Positions 48,294 to 57,968 of a stretch of DNA of 64,000 bases are shown here, one piece after another. A model generated the notes under the pieces. That model made no database searches. It was not told where the DNA came from and saw only the letters and a program-made list of their open reading frames with translations. Location of the stretch: the NCBI RefSeq assembly GCF_018130145.1, contig NZ_JAFCMB010000001.1, forward strand, positions 372,001 to 436,000. The letters run 5' to 3'. A program made the translations under genes and the position numbers. Within the stretch, counting starts at the first letter, position 1; each line of letters opens with the position of its first letter. This stretch comes from Bradyrhizobium sp. AUGA SZCCT0176 (GTDB lineage: Bacteria; Pseudomonadota; Alphaproteobacteria; Rhizobiales; Xanthobacteraceae).

Positions 48294-49376
48294 ATGACGC
48301 CAGCGACAACGCTGATCCCAGGACTGGACGACATCGTCAGGGGCGGCGATCCCAAGCGCCGTGCCGATGCGGCGCGCCGGATCAGTGAATTATTCCTGCA
48401 GGGGGCTGCCAATTTCGGCGCCGATCACGTCGATCTGTTCGACGGCGTATTGAGCAGCCTGGTCCCCCATGCCGACATTGCCGCGCGAGCCGAGCTCGCC
48501 GAGCGGCTGTCGCTGCTTGTCAACGCGCCGCGTGGGCTGGTCGGGCAGCTCGCCCATGAGGACGAAATTGCCATCGCCGGTCCGCTGCTGCGGCGTTCGC
48601 CGGTGATCGACGAACAGATCCTGATCGAAATCGCTGGCGTGAAGGGGCAGGGCCATCTGCTGGCGATGTCGGATCGGCCGACGCTCTCTCCCGACCTCAC
48701 CGATGTCATCGTGCGCCGCGGCGACCGCGATGTCGTCAGGCGCACGGCGGGCAATGCCGGTGCAGCGTTCTCGTCGGACGGCTATTCGACCTTGATCAAG
48801 CGCGCCGGCCAGGACGGCGTGCTGACGCTCAAGATCGGCCAGCGCGACGATCTTTCTACCGAACAACTGAAAGACCTTCTGGCCGGAACGATCGATGTGG
48901 TCCGCCGCCGCCTGTTCACAGTCGTCAAGCCGGCGCGGCAGGTGGCGATCAAGCGGGCGATCAACGAAATCTCCGGCGCCGTCGAACGAACAGACAGCGG
49001 CCGCAACTTCGAGGCGGCGCAGCGCACGGTCCTCGCGCTGCACCGCGACGGTCAGCTGGTTGAAAGCGCGCTGCTCAATTTCGCCAAGGCAAACAAATAC
49101 GAGGAATCCGTCGCCGCGCTGGCGGCGATGACCGGCGTGAAGATCGCGACCCTCGACCGGCTGATTGCCGGCGACCGCTACGATCCGATCCTGATCGCCG
49201 GCAAGGCGATCGGCCTCGAATGGGCCACCGTGCGCGCACTGATCCTGCTGCGGCTGGGCCCGAACCGGACGGCGTCGCCGGCCGATATCGAAAGCGCGCG
49301 CGTGAATTTCGCGCGCCTGATGCCCACGACTGCCGAGCGCGTCGTCGGCTTCTGGAAGACCCGCCCGACGGTTTGA
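48294..49376 (+). CDS. DUF2336 domain protein
   Basis: 360 residues from the ATG at 48294 (an in-frame TTG at 48282 is weaker). The sequence (LIPGLDDIVRGGDPKRRADA, ELFLQGAANFGADHVDLFDG, SLVPHADIAARAELAERLSL) is a helical, HEAT-like DUF2336 protein of the kind widespread in rhizobia. No catalytic or membrane segment is visible, and the function is unknown. It is transcribed away from rimP and toward the convergent trmB. Confidence 0.85.
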   Translation: MTPATTLIPGLDDIVRGGDPKRRADAARRISELFLQGAANFGADHVDLFDGVLSSLVPHADIAARAELAERLSLLVNAPRGLVGQLAHEDEIAIAGPLLRRSPVIDEQILIEIAGVKGQGHLLAMSDRPTLSPDLTDVIVRRGDRDVVRRTAGNAGAAFSSDGYSTLIKRAGQDGVLTLKIGQRDDLSTEQLKDLLAGTIDVVRRRLFTVVKPARQVAIKRAINEISGAVERTDSGRNFEAAQRTVLALHRDGQLVESALLNFAKANKYEESVAALAAMTGVKIATLDRLIAGDRYDPILIAGKAIGLEWATVRALILLRLGPNRTASPADIESARVNFARLMPTTAERVVGFWKTRPTV

Positions 49377-49387
49377 GTTCTCAGGCC

Positions 49388-50131
49388 TTAGCCCACCCGC
49401 CGAAACCGCAGATACGCCGCGACACGTCCCTCGCGCTCGGCCTTCCGCCCATAGCGCGTCATCGTGTAACCGGCCCACGGCTCGCGCCAGTCGATGGCGC
49501 GTTCCGCCATCCAGGAAAAATCCGGCGAACGCAGCAGATGCGCCAGCGTCCACGCGCAATAATCGTCGATGTCGCTGACGAAACGAAATTCAGCCCCGGG
49601 CTTGAGGATGCGGGCCATCGCGGCCACGGTGGCATCCTGCACGAAGCGCCGCTTCCAGTGCCGGCGCTTCGGCCAGGGATCGGGATGGATCAGATCGATC
49701 CGCGCCAGAGATCGCGGCGGCGCCCATGCCAGCAATTCGGCGGCGTCGCCGGCGTAGAGCCTGATATTGCCGATGTTGTGGGCTTCAATCTGCGTCAGGA
49801 TTTTCGCCATGCCGTTGACATAGGGCTCGCAGCCGATGAATCCGATATCGGGAAAGGCCTGCGCTTCGGCGATCAGATGTTCGCCGCCGCCAAATCCGAT
49901 TTCCAGCCTGACAGCATCAGGCTTCGACTCGAAGATGTCGGTGAGATCCTCAGGCGCGGGCATGCTGATATCGAGCGCCAGATGCGGCAGCAGATTGTCG
50001 ATCAGGTCGGCCTGATGGATGCGCAGCTTGTGGCCCTTGCGGCGGCCGAAGAACGAGCCGTGCGCATGCGCGGCGGCGCCGTCATCCGGCGGCGCGTCGT
50101 GATCGCCGATGTCGCGGGGTGAGACCGTCAT
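49388..50131 (-). CDS. trmB: tRNA (guanine-N7)-methyltransferase
   Basis: 247 residues; the ATG at 50131 overlaps the stop codon of the upstream peptidase gene as ATGA. SAM-binding LEIGFGGGEHL, GCEPYVNGMAK and the catalytic-site IHPDPWPKRRHWKRR are typical of TrmB, which makes m7G46 in tRNAs. FGRRKGHKLRIHQADLI near the start is the usual entry sequence. In many rhizobia metK precedes trmB; here an M20 peptidase does. Confidence 0.96.
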   Translation of the reverse strand: MTVSPRDIGDHDAPPDDGAAAHAHGSFFGRRKGHKLRIHQADLIDNLLPHLALDISMPAPEDLTDIFESKPDAVRLEIGFGGGEHLIAEAQAFPDIGFIGCEPYVNGMAKILTQIEAHNIGNIRLYAGDAAELLAWAPPRSLARIDLIHPDPWPKRRHWKRRFVQDATVAAMARILKPGAEFRFVSDIDDYCAWTLAHLLRSPDFSWMAERAIDWREPWAGYTMTRYGRKAEREGRVAAYLRFRRVG

Positions 50132-51261
50132 CGCAGCGTCTGGTACAGCCGGTGCAGCAACCGCGCCCTCGGCTCGATCGAGGAGATGTACATCTGCTCG
50201 TAATGGGTATGCGCGCCCTTGCCGTCGACCCCGAGGCCGTCGAGCGTCGCCGTGTGGGGCGCGGTGAAATTGCCGTCGCTGCCGCCGCCGGTGAAGGTGT
50301 CGACGAGATCGAAACCGATTTCGGCCGCCAGCGTTTTGGCGTGCTCATAAAGCGCCGCACCGGCGTTGCTCTTTTCGTAAGGCGGGCGATTCAGTTCGCC
50401 GGTGACGGTGATGCTGACGCCCTCGGTGCGTGATTTCAGGCCGAGGATCTTCGGCACCAACTCGTCGGATTCGGCAATACCGGGCACGCGCATGTCGACC
50501 TCGGCATAGGCCTCCTCCGCGATCACGTTCGGCTTGGTGCCGCCCCTGACGACGCCGACATTGACGGACACGCCACGCTTGAGGTCGTTCATCGCCTCCA
50601 GCGTCTGAATGACGTTGCCGAGTTCGCGGATGGCGCTGCGGCCGTCCTCGGGCCGCGTGCCGGCATGCGACGGCACGCCCTTGATGAAGACTTCGAAGCG
50701 CGCGACGCCCTTGCGTCCGGTGACGATTTTGCCGCCGTCGCGGGCGGGCTCGGTCACCAGCACATACTTGGCCTTGCGCCCCTCGGCCTCGATCAGTGCG
50801 CGCGACGTCGGGCTGCCGATTTCTTCATCGGAGACGAACATCTGGGTGATGCCGAGCGGCGGTCGCGCGCTGTCGGCACAAATCTGGCGAAAGGCATGGT
50901 AGGCGAGATAGGCGCCGCCCTTCATGTCATAAATGCCGGGACCGAAGGCGCTGTCGCCCTCGATCTTGAACGGCAGCCGCTCGATGAATCCCAGCGGATG
51001 CACGGTATCGAGATGGCTCAGCACCAGGATGCCCGGCGCGTCCTGCCCCCATGACGAACGCGCGACCAGATGATCGCCGCATCCGTCTTTTCCTGCGATC
51101 CGCTCAACGGTCACGGGCAGGTCGCGGTAGCCATCAGTAACGAGGTCGGCGAGCTTGTTGACCTGTGCGGGCACCTCGGTCGGCGTCTCGATTTCGACCC
51201 AGCGGCGGATGCCGTCGAGGATTGAACTGGGATCAAACGGATTGGCGGTGGTTCCGATCAT
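50128..51261 (-). CDS. M20-family metallopeptidase (carboxypeptidase G2-like)
   Basis: 377 residues from the ATG at 51261. Zinc ligands are in LSHLDTVHP, GPGIYDMKGG, SDEEIGSPTSRAL and VTEP, with the final His near DGKGAHTHYEQMYI. The lid/dimerisation domain (GVPSHAGTRPEDGRSAIREL) is intact. CPG2-like enzymes remove C-terminal glutamate from peptides or folates, or hydrolyse N-acyl amino acids; the substrate is unknown. It overlaps trmB by 4 bp, so the two are translated together though no functional link is obvious. Confidence 0.9.
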   Translation of the reverse strand: MIGTTANPFDPSSILDGIRRWVEIETPTEVPAQVNKLADLVTDGYRDLPVTVERIAGKDGCGDHLVARSSWGQDAPGILVLSHLDTVHPLGFIERLPFKIEGDSAFGPGIYDMKGGAYLAYHAFRQICADSARPPLGITQMFVSDEEIGSPTSRALIEAEGRKAKYVLVTEPARDGGKIVTGRKGVARFEVFIKGVPSHAGTRPEDGRSAIRELGNVIQTLEAMNDLKRGVSVNVGVVRGGTKPNVIAEEAYAEVDMRVPGIAESDELVPKILGLKSRTEGVSITVTGELNRPPYEKSNAGAALYEHAKTLAAEIGFDLVDTFTGGGSDGNFTAPHTATLDGLGVDGKGAHTHYEQMYISSIEPRARLLHRLYQTLR

Positions 51262-51287
51262 CAGCGCTTTGCCTTCATGGAATTCGG

Positions 51288-51426
51288 CTAGAGCTTCGGT
51301 TCTGATTGAATCAGAACCGAAACTCTAGATTCTTGCTTTGACGCGTTTTCTACCGCAGATAAGTCTACGCAATCTGCGTAAACTTGATTGCTTTGCGAAC
51401 CGGTTCCCACTTCGCTCAAAAACGCT
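51288..51426 (-). repeat. AGCGTTTTC dispersed repeat, copy 3 (inverted, with insertion)
   Basis: Reading on the minus strand, it runs from AGCGTTTTTGAGCGAAGTGG through GAAAACGCGTCAAAGC to a hairpin ctagag-ttcggttctga/tcagaaccgaa-ctctag (51288-51328). Compared with copies at 59593 and 60114 it has about 37 extra bases (51351-51390) that include a small hairpin acgca-atc-tgcgt. Confidence 0.8.
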
Positions 51427-51489
51427 CCAATGTCATGCGCTCGCGCCGGCGGGCGCGTCAATCGGAACATCCGGTTATGGCAGCTGATA

Positions 51490-51906
51490 TCAGCGCTGGT
51501 CGGGACCTTCGCGCGCGGCGATCTGTTCGACCAGTTCGACGATACTGCGGCGCATTTTGGCGTCGGTAATGCGCGTGAACGCTCGCGTCAGCGCCAGGCC
51601 TTCGGAGGTGGCGAGAAAGTCGGAAACGTAGGCAGGCGAACTGGATTCGCTGAAGCCGTCGGCATTGACAGCACCGCTCGGCCCGCCGTCGAACAAAAAC
51701 GATACCGGCACCTGCAAGATTTCCGAGATCCGCTGCAGGCGGCTGGCGCCGACCCGGTTGGTGCCCTTTTCGTATTTCTGAACCTGCTGGAAGGTGAGGC
51801 CCAATGCCTCGCCGAGTTTTTCCTGGCTCATGCCCAGCATGATGCGTCGCATGCGAACGCGGCTCCCGACATATTTGTCAACAGGGTCTGGCGCTTTGGT
51901 GGACAT
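51490..51906 (-). CDS. XRE/Cro-CI family transcriptional regulator
   Basis: 138 residues from the ATG at 51906, with AGGAGTGTTGGAG upstream. The helix-turn-helix is MSQEKLGEALGLTFQQVQKY followed by EKGTNRVGASRLQRISEIL (about 27-65). The C-terminal part (LTRAFTRITDAKMRRSIVEL) is helical and likely dimerises. This protein is conserved downstream of lnt in rhizobia, usually followed by metK; its targets are unknown. A 248-bp gap separates it from lnt, so it may have its own promoter. Confidence 0.88.
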   Translation of the reverse strand: MSTKAPDPVDKYVGSRVRMRRIMLGMSQEKLGEALGLTFQQVQKYEKGTNRVGASRLQRISEILQVPVSFLFDGGPSGAVNADGFSESSSPAYVSDFLATSEGLALTRAFTRITDAKMRRSIVELVEQIAAREGPDQR

Positions 51907-52154
51907 CTCCAACACTCCTGGGATTACGCGCCGGGGAATGAGGCATAAGCGGACTATGCCTCAGGCGCCGGTACCGTCAAATCCTGCTCGGAGGATCGGG
52001 TTGAACTGCGGACAATTTGAGCAATGAACTGACTGGTTCTTGTTTTTGGTTGCGGAACCCAGAATGCGAATTGCGCGGTCGGTCTGTCAACTAGTTAGTG
52101 GATTCGCGCGGGCCGCTTTTTTCCGCGACAGCAACAACCAGCAACATGCAAGTC

Positions 52155-53765
52155 TCAGGACTTTCGCCTTGCAAAGCGGCGCCGGATGACCAGCAGCAAC
52201 GCAACAGCCAGAATCATGCCCGTTGGAATGTCTCTAACACGGGCATAAATCGTCGGCGGCAAAGCCGATGGCAGGTTGGCATCCAGGACGCCTTCAATGC
52301 CAAGGCCGAGCCGTGCGACAATACGCCCCGAGGGATCGATCACGGCTGAAATGCCGGTGTTGGCTGCACGAACAACGGGCAAGCCTTCTTCGACGGCGCG
52401 CAGGCGCATCTGCTGCAGATGCTGATAGGGGCCGGTCGAAATTCCGAACCAGCCATCATTGGTGACGTTGATGATCCAGCCCGGGCGATCGTCGCGTGTC
52501 GTTATATCACCGGGAAATATCGCCTCGTAGCAGATCAGGGGCAGCGCCCGCGGCGCGTTCGGGATGTCCATGGCGCGGCGGCGGGTGCCCGGAATGAAGC
52601 CGCCCTGGACTCTCGTTAGCTGCACGAAGCCGAGTTTTTCCATCCAATCCTGAAACGGCAGATATTCGCCGAAAGGCACCAGATGAAGCTTGTCATAAAC
52701 CGACAACACGCTGCCGTCGTGGTCGATCGCATATATCGAGTTGTAGGCGCGCGTGATTCGCACGCCGGGCGGGAGGTCGGGCGCGCGCACCGAGCCGGTG
52801 ATCAGCACGGTACCCCTCGGCAGCAGGTCGGCGATCTGCGCCATCGCATCGGCTTCGCGGGTCAAAAAGAACGGGAACGCCGATTCCGGCCAGATCAAAA
52901 TCTGTGCATCGCTCACGCCGGTCGATTGCGGCCCCGAAGCCCGATCGGACAGTGTCAGATATTTCTGCATCACCTCCGCCTTGGCGGCGTAATTGAATTT
53001 GACGTCCTGCTGCAGATTGGGCTGCATGATGCGCAGCTTGACCTTTGCCAGCACGGTCGGCTGCATCGACAGCCTGACGGCGCCGAACACGGCCATGACC
53101 GCGAGCAAGCCGAGCGCCGCCACCGGCGCGAGCCAAGGTTTTCGGCCCCGCGAGGTGCCATCGATCAGGACCGCCGGGCTTGCGAAGATCGCCACCGTGA
53201 GGAACGTCATCCCCCACAGCCCGATCAGCGATGCAGTCTGGGCCAGCGCCAGCGGCTCCGACAGCGCGTAGCCGAACGAATTCCAGGGAAATCCCGACAG
53301 CAGGTGGCCGCGCAGCCACTCTGTTATCGTCAGGCTGATCGCGAGCGCGAGCAGGCGCGAAGCGTCGCGGGTCCAGAGCAGGCGCGCCAGCGCAAAGCCT
53401 GCCGCGGTGAACAGCGCAAGATAGGCCGGCAGGCCCAGCACCGCGAACGGCATCAGCCAGGCGAACGTTGGCGCATCGACCAGGAAGGCGTACCCGATCC
53501 AGTAAAGTCCAACGACGAAATAGCCGAGCCCGAACCAGAAGCCCGACATCGCCGCCGCCGGCACGCCGCGCCATCGCCCCGCACCGGCGCCGTCGATCAG
53601 CCAGACCGCGACCGGAAAGGTCAGGAACAGCAGCGGCCATGCATTGAACGGCGCCATTGCCAGTGCCGACAATGCGCCGGCCACCAGCGCAAGAGCGGCG
53701 CGCTTCCATCCCCAGGCCAGGATGATCGCAAGACCGGCGGCGCGAAGTTTGCTGGCGGGAATCAC
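52155..53765 (-). CDS. lnt: Apolipoprotein N-acyltransferase
   Basis: 536 residues beginning with GTG at 53765, which overlaps the corC stop as GTGA. Several membrane helices in the first 210 residues precede a nitrilase-fold periplasmic domain with the catalytic Glu in WPESAFPFF, Lys in YDKLHLVPFGE and Cys in ICYEAIFPG. A last membrane helix (ILAVALLLVI) ends the protein. It adds the third acyl chain to lipoproteins. It ends the miaB-phoH-ybeY-corC-lnt series. Confidence 0.97.
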   Translation of the reverse strand: MIPASKLRAAGLAIILAWGWKRAALALVAGALSALAMAPFNAWPLLFLTFPVAVWLIDGAGAGRWRGVPAAAMSGFWFGLGYFVVGLYWIGYAFLVDAPTFAWLMPFAVLGLPAYLALFTAAGFALARLLWTRDASRLLALAISLTITEWLRGHLLSGFPWNSFGYALSEPLALAQTASLIGLWGMTFLTVAIFASPAVLIDGTSRGRKPWLAPVAALGLLAVMAVFGAVRLSMQPTVLAKVKLRIMQPNLQQDVKFNYAAKAEVMQKYLTLSDRASGPQSTGVSDAQILIWPESAFPFFLTREADAMAQIADLLPRGTVLITGSVRAPDLPPGVRITRAYNSIYAIDHDGSVLSVYDKLHLVPFGEYLPFQDWMEKLGFVQLTRVQGGFIPGTRRRAMDIPNAPRALPLICYEAIFPGDITTRDDRPGWIINVTNDGWFGISTGPYQHLQQMRLRAVEEGLPVVRAANTGISAVIDPSGRIVARLGLGIEGVLDANLPSALPPTIYARVRDIPTGMILAVALLLVIRRRFARRKS

Positions 53766-54880
53766 TGCGAACCGGCTCCATCGCTGGACGATGGCGGCGC
53801 GTTGTCATTGGCCTGCGGCGCATTGGTGTCGGGCGCAGCTTCACGGCGGCGGCTTTCGCGCTGCGTGCGGGGGGCGGGCCGTTCCTTGCGAACCGCAATG
53901 CGCAGCCGCTTGACCCGCCGCGGATCGGCGTCGAGCACTTCGATCTCGTAAGTACCGGGCCCTGAAATGACTTCGCCGCGCACCGGCAGGCGGCCGACCT
54001 GCGACACCAGATAGCCGCCAAGGGTCGCGACCTCTTCGCCGGCCTCGCCGGTGATGAAGTCCTCGCCGATCACCGAACGGGCGTCCTCGAGGCTGGCGCG
54101 GGCATCGGCGATGAATGAATTATCCGCCTGCCGCACGATCGCCGGCGGCTCGTCGCTGTCATGCTCGTCGTCGATTTCGCCGACGATCTGCTCGACGATG
54201 TCCTCGATCGACACCAGCCCGTCGGTGCCGCCGTATTCGTCGACCACCAGCGCCAGATGGATGCGCGAGGCCTGCATCTGCGCCAGAAGGTCGATCGCCC
54301 GCATCGACGGCGGCACGTAGAGCAGCTTGCGGATGATGTTGGCGTCCGCCAGCGGCTGCGCCAGGTCGACCGCGCGCAGATCGAGGCCCGCGGGGAAAGG
54401 TTTCTTGCGCTTCGCCTTGGTGGTGTCGCCGACCCGCGCCTTCGCGGTCATGAACGCCAGGAGGTCGCGGATGTGCACGATGCCCTCGGGGTCGTCGAGG
54501 GTCTCGTTGTAGACGACGAGGCGCGAATGCGCCGCGCTCTCGAACAGGCTCATCAATTCGCCGAGCGGGATGTCGCGCTTGACCGCGACGATGTCGGCGC
54601 GATGCACCATCACGTCGGCGATGCGCCGTTCGTGCAGCCCGAGGATATTGCGCAACATGGTGCGCTCGATGGCGGAAAAGCCCACCTCGTCCGGCGTCGA
54701 GGCATCGAGCACGACCTGCAGATCGGCGCGGACCGATCCCGGCTTCCAGCCGAACAGCGTGCGGATCGCGCGGGTCAGCCAGTTCTCCGCTGTCGGGCGC
54801 AGCACCTCGCCTTCCTGCACCACGGCCGGAAGGTTGGACGTGTTGCGCGGATTGTCGTGGGTAGGGTCGGAGTCCGGCAT
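53762..54880 (-). CDS. CBS/CorC-type transporter-associated protein
   Basis: 372 residues from the ATG at 54880, one base after the ybeY stop (TGA-C-ATG). Two CBS domains (RIADVMVHRADIVAVKRDIP, YVPPSMRAIDLLAQMQASRI) and the C-terminal CorC_HlyC domain (YLVSQVGRLPVRGEVISGPG) are present; DEYGGTDGLVSIEDIVEQIV links them. There is no membrane domain, so it resembles the soluble CorC type (also called YbeX), linked to magnesium homeostasis and ribosome quality. The tail is Arg/Pro/Ser-rich and disordered. Confidence 0.92.
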   Translation of the reverse strand: MPDSDPTHDNPRNTSNLPAVVQEGEVLRPTAENWLTRAIRTLFGWKPGSVRADLQVVLDASTPDEVGFSAIERTMLRNILGLHERRIADVMVHRADIVAVKRDIPLGELMSLFESAAHSRLVVYNETLDDPEGIVHIRDLLAFMTAKARVGDTTKAKRKKPFPAGLDLRAVDLAQPLADANIIRKLLYVPPSMRAIDLLAQMQASRIHLALVVDEYGGTDGLVSIEDIVEQIVGEIDDEHDSDEPPAIVRQADNSFIADARASLEDARSVIGEDFITGEAGEEVATLGGYLVSQVGRLPVRGEVISGPGTYEIEVLDADPRRVKRLRIAVRKERPAPRTQRESRRREAAPDTNAPQANDNAPPSSSDGAGSQ

Positions 54881-54881
54881 G

Positions 54882-55490
54882 TCAGTCCATCCGCTCCCGG
54901 TCCGCATGGGGATCGCGATCCGCATACGGATCCGGAATGCCGAGCTGCGCGAGGATCTCCTGCTCGAGACCCTCCATGGCTTCGGCGTCGTCGTCTTTTT
55001 CGTGATCGTAACCGATCAGATGCAGGAACCCGTGCACCGCAAGATGGCTGAGATGGTGATCGAACGGTTTTTGTTCGTCGTCGGCCTCTTTGCGCGTCGT
55101 CTCATAGGCGATGGCGATATCGCCGAGCATGCGCGGTGCATCGTCGGGCGTTCCCGCACCGGTCGGCTGCAACGCCGGAAACGATAGCACATTGGTCGGC
55201 TTGTCGATGCCGCGCCAATTGCTGTTCAGGGTTCGGATCCCGGAATCGTCGGTCAGCATGACTGCCAGTTCCGCTTCGCAGACATCGGCATCGGCGATTT
55301 CGGCGGCCGCGTTGATGGCGCGATGGATCACCGCCTCGGCGTCGGGCTCGGTCTGCCAGCAATCGGCGACCACGAGGACTTCGGTTACGGGGTGGACGGA
55401 AGACAATTTCGTTCCAGGGTTTTGCAGTCCAGCATTCGGGTTGCGGCCCGAGCCCGCCTGCTGCGGGCCCAAAGCCAAAGGTCTGGCCAT
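54882..55490 (-). CDS. ybeY: Endoribonuclease YbeY
   Basis: 202 residues; the ATG at 55490 shares one base with the phoH stop (TGATG). The zinc-binding HGFLHLIGYDH motif and KPTNVLSFPA define the UPF0054/YbeY family. It acts in 16S rRNA 3'-end maturation and ribosome quality control. An N-terminal extension of about 35 residues precedes the core VLVVADCWQTEPDAEAVIHR. Confidence 0.95.
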   Translation of the reverse strand: MARPLALGPQQAGSGRNPNAGLQNPGTKLSSVHPVTEVLVVADCWQTEPDAEAVIHRAINAAAEIADADVCEAELAVMLTDDSGIRTLNSNWRGIDKPTNVLSFPALQPTGAGTPDDAPRMLGDIAIAYETTRKEADDEQKPFDHHLSHLAVHGFLHLIGYDHEKDDDAEAMEGLEQEILAQLGIPDPYADRDPHADRERMD

Positions 55491-56545
55491 CAGGATCTGC
55501 CGGTCGCCGGTTTTTGCGGCAAGCCCTCATAGGCGGCGACGATCCGCGCCACCAGTTCATGGCGGATGACGTCCTCGGCGGTGAACTTCACCTGCGCGAT
55601 CCCCTCGACGCCGTCGAGCAGCTTGACGGCCTCGGCAAGTCCCGAGGTCTGGCCATTCGGCAGGTCGACCTGCGAGGGATCGCCGGTGATGATCATGCGG
55701 CTGTTCTCGCCAAGTCGGGTCAAAAACATCTTCATCTGCATCGAGGTGGTGTTCTGCGCCTCGTCCAGGATGATGACGGCGTTGGTCAGCGTGCGGCCGC
55801 GCATGAAGGCGAGCGGCGCGATCTCGATTTCGCCGCCCTGCAGCGCGCGTTCCACCACCCGCGCGTCCATCAGGTCGTATAACGCGTCGTAGATCGGCCG
55901 CAGATAGGGATCGACTTTTTCGCGGAGGTCGCCGGGCAGGAAGCCGAGCCGTTCGCCGGCTTCGACCGCGGGTCGCGTCAGGATGATGCGATCGACTTCC
56001 TTGCGCTCGAACAATTGCGCGGCATGCGCCACCGCAAGCCAGGTCTTGCCGGTGCCGGCCGGGCCGACGCCGAACACCATCTCGCTGCGTTTCAGTGCGC
56101 GGATGTAGGAATCCTGCGCGGCGGTGCGCGCCCGCACCGGGCGCTTGCGCAGATTGATGGTCTCGAACGCGGTCTTGGCGGCCTTGGGATCGAATTCGAA
56201 CAGCGATCCCTGCGCGATCACGGCGCGGATGGCGCCTTCGACGTCGCCCTGCGCCAGATCCTGTCCCTGCACCGCCTGGGCGTAGAGCGTCTCGAGCACG
56301 CGCCGCGCCGCGTCGCAGCCGTCGCGCGATCCGGCGATGGTGATGTGATTGCCGCGCGAATCCACGACGACGCCGAGACGGCGCTCGATCAGCGCGAGAT
56401 TTTGGCCGTAAGGGCCGACCAGCGCGGAAGCGGCACGGTTGTCGTCGAAGTCGATGACGACTTGGGTTTCGGGCGGAATTTGCATGTCGCGATCAAATTT
56501 GCGGCTGGGAGCAAGCGAAGGTGAATCCGATGCGCTTTTGGGCAA
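55490..56545 (-). CDS. phoH: PhoH-family ATPase
   Basis: 351 residues beginning with TTG at 56545, chosen for the GGGAG site 11-15 bp upstream and the 4-bp gap to the miaB stop; an ATG at 56485 lacks such a site. An N-terminal KH-like region (VGPYGQNLALIERRLGVVVD) precedes Walker A GVGPAGTGKTWLAVAHA and Walker B VIILDEAQNTT. It is the PhoH/YbeZ ATPase that works with YbeY, encoded next, in ribosome and RNA maintenance. Confidence 0.93.
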   Translation of the reverse strand: MPKSASDSPSLAPSRKFDRDMQIPPETQVVIDFDDNRAASALVGPYGQNLALIERRLGVVVDSRGNHITIAGSRDGCDAARRVLETLYAQAVQGQDLAQGDVEGAIRAVIAQGSLFEFDPKAAKTAFETINLRKRPVRARTAAQDSYIRALKRSEMVFGVGPAGTGKTWLAVAHAAQLFERKEVDRIILTRPAVEAGERLGFLPGDLREKVDPYLRPIYDALYDLMDARVVERALQGGEIEIAPLAFMRGRTLTNAVIILDEAQNTTSMQMKMFLTRLGENSRMIITGDPSQVDLPNGQTSGLAEAVKLLDGVEGIAQVKFTAEDVIRHELVARIVAAYEGLPQKPATGRS

Positions 56546-56549
56546 GGGT

Positions 56550-57968
56550 TCAGGCTCCCGTTGTTATTCGAGAAGAATCGGTCATGGGTGAAAGCGTCGA
56601 TAAAGAGGGGCGCGCGGAGGCGCCTGCGAGTTCGCCGAGCAGGCTGTAGCGCTCCAGGCTGTCGATGGAGACCGGCAGCACTTTTCCGATGATGTCAGGT
56701 GATGCCATCACATGCGCGGGCTGCAGATAAGCGGTGCGGCCGACGATCTGGCCGGGGTTGCGGGCCGCGCGTTCGAACAGCACATCGACAGTCTTGCCAA
56801 TCATGGCCTTGTTGAAGGCCGATTGCTGGCTGTCGATCAATTCCTGAAGCCGCCCCAATCGCTCGTCCATTTCTGCCGCTGACACCGTCTCCCGCATGTC
56901 CGCCGCCGGCGTGCCGGGCCGCGGCGAATATTTGAACGAATAAGCCCCAGCGTATCCGATTTGCGTGACAAGCGCGAGGGTGGCGGCAAATTCTCCCTCG
57001 GTTTCGCCGGGGAAGCCGACGATAAAATCCGATGAAAATGCAATATCTTGGCGGCTCTCGCGAAATCGGTCGATGACGCGGCGGTAATCATCGGCGGTAT
57101 GCTTCCGGTTCATGGCAGCCAGAATGCGGTCGGAGCCGGATTGTACCGGCAGATGCACGAACGGCATCAGTTCGGGCAGGTCGCGATGTGCCTCCAGAAG
57201 CGAATCATCGACGTCGCGGGGATGGCTGGTCGAATAACGCAGGCGCACGATACCGGGGATTTCGGCGAGACGAGTGAGCAGCCTGCCAAGCGGCCAGGTC
57301 CGTCCGTCCGGACCTTCGCCGTGATAGGCGTTGACGTTCTGCCCGATCAGCGTGATCTCGCGCACGCCATTGTCGGCGAGCCGCATCACGTCGTCGATGA
57401 TTTTTGCAACTGGCCGGGAGACTTCCGCACCACGCGTGTAAGGCACCACGCAGAAGGTACAGAACTTGTCGCAGCCTTCCTGCACGGTGACGAACGACGA
57501 GATGCCGCGCGCGCGGATCGCCGCGGGCTTCGGCGGCGGCAGAAAGCCGAACTTGTCCTCGACCGGGAATTCAGTCTCCAGCGCGCGGCCATGGCTTTTG
57601 GCGCGGGCGAGTAGCTGCGGCAGATGATGATAGCTCTGCGGGCCGACCACGACGTCGACGGTCGGCGCGCGGCGGATGATCTCTTCGCCCTCGGCCTGCG
57701 CGACGCAGCCGGCGACCGCGATGCGCATCTCGCGTCCCTGGCGCGCGGCTTCATCCTTGGCGACGCGCAAGCGCCCGAGTTCGGAGTAGACCTTTTCGGA
57801 AGCCTTCTCGCGGATATGGCAGGTGTTGAGGATGACGAGATCCGCATCCTCGGCACTGTCGGTCTCGACAAAGCCTTCGCCCGCCAGCGTGTCCACCATG
57901 CGCTGCGCATCGTAGACGTTCATCTGGCAGCCATATGACTTGATATGCAGCTTGCGCGGCGGCTTCAT
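56550..57968 (-). CDS. miaB: MiaB, tRNA-2-methylthio-N6-isopentenyladenosine synthase
   Basis: 472 residues from the ATG at 57968. The N-terminal cluster domain ([42 protein letters not shown]) supplies three Cys, the radical-SAM motif GCDKFCTFC three more, and a TRAM domain ends the protein. It adds the methylthio group to A37 of tRNA. Its upstream region, including the first codon, was copied into 58778-58870 when the HAD gene pair arose. Confidence 0.96.
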   Translation of the reverse strand: MKPPRKLHIKSYGCQMNVYDAQRMVDTLAGEGFVETDSAEDADLVILNTCHIREKASEKVYSELGRLRVAKDEAARQGREMRIAVAGCVAQAEGEEIIRRAPTVDVVVGPQSYHHLPQLLARAKSHGRALETEFPVEDKFGFLPPPKPAAIRARGISSFVTVQEGCDKFCTFCVVPYTRGAEVSRPVAKIIDDVMRLADNGVREITLIGQNVNAYHGEGPDGRTWPLGRLLTRLAEIPGIVRLRYSTSHPRDVDDSLLEAHRDLPELMPFVHLPVQSGSDRILAAMNRKHTADDYRRVIDRFRESRQDIAFSSDFIVGFPGETEGEFAATLALVTQIGYAGAYSFKYSPRPGTPAADMRETVSAAEMDERLGRLQELIDSQQSAFNKAMIGKTVDVLFERAARNPGQIVGRTAYLQPAHVMASPDIIGKVLPVSIDSLERYSLLGELAGASARPSLSTLSPMTDSSRITTGA

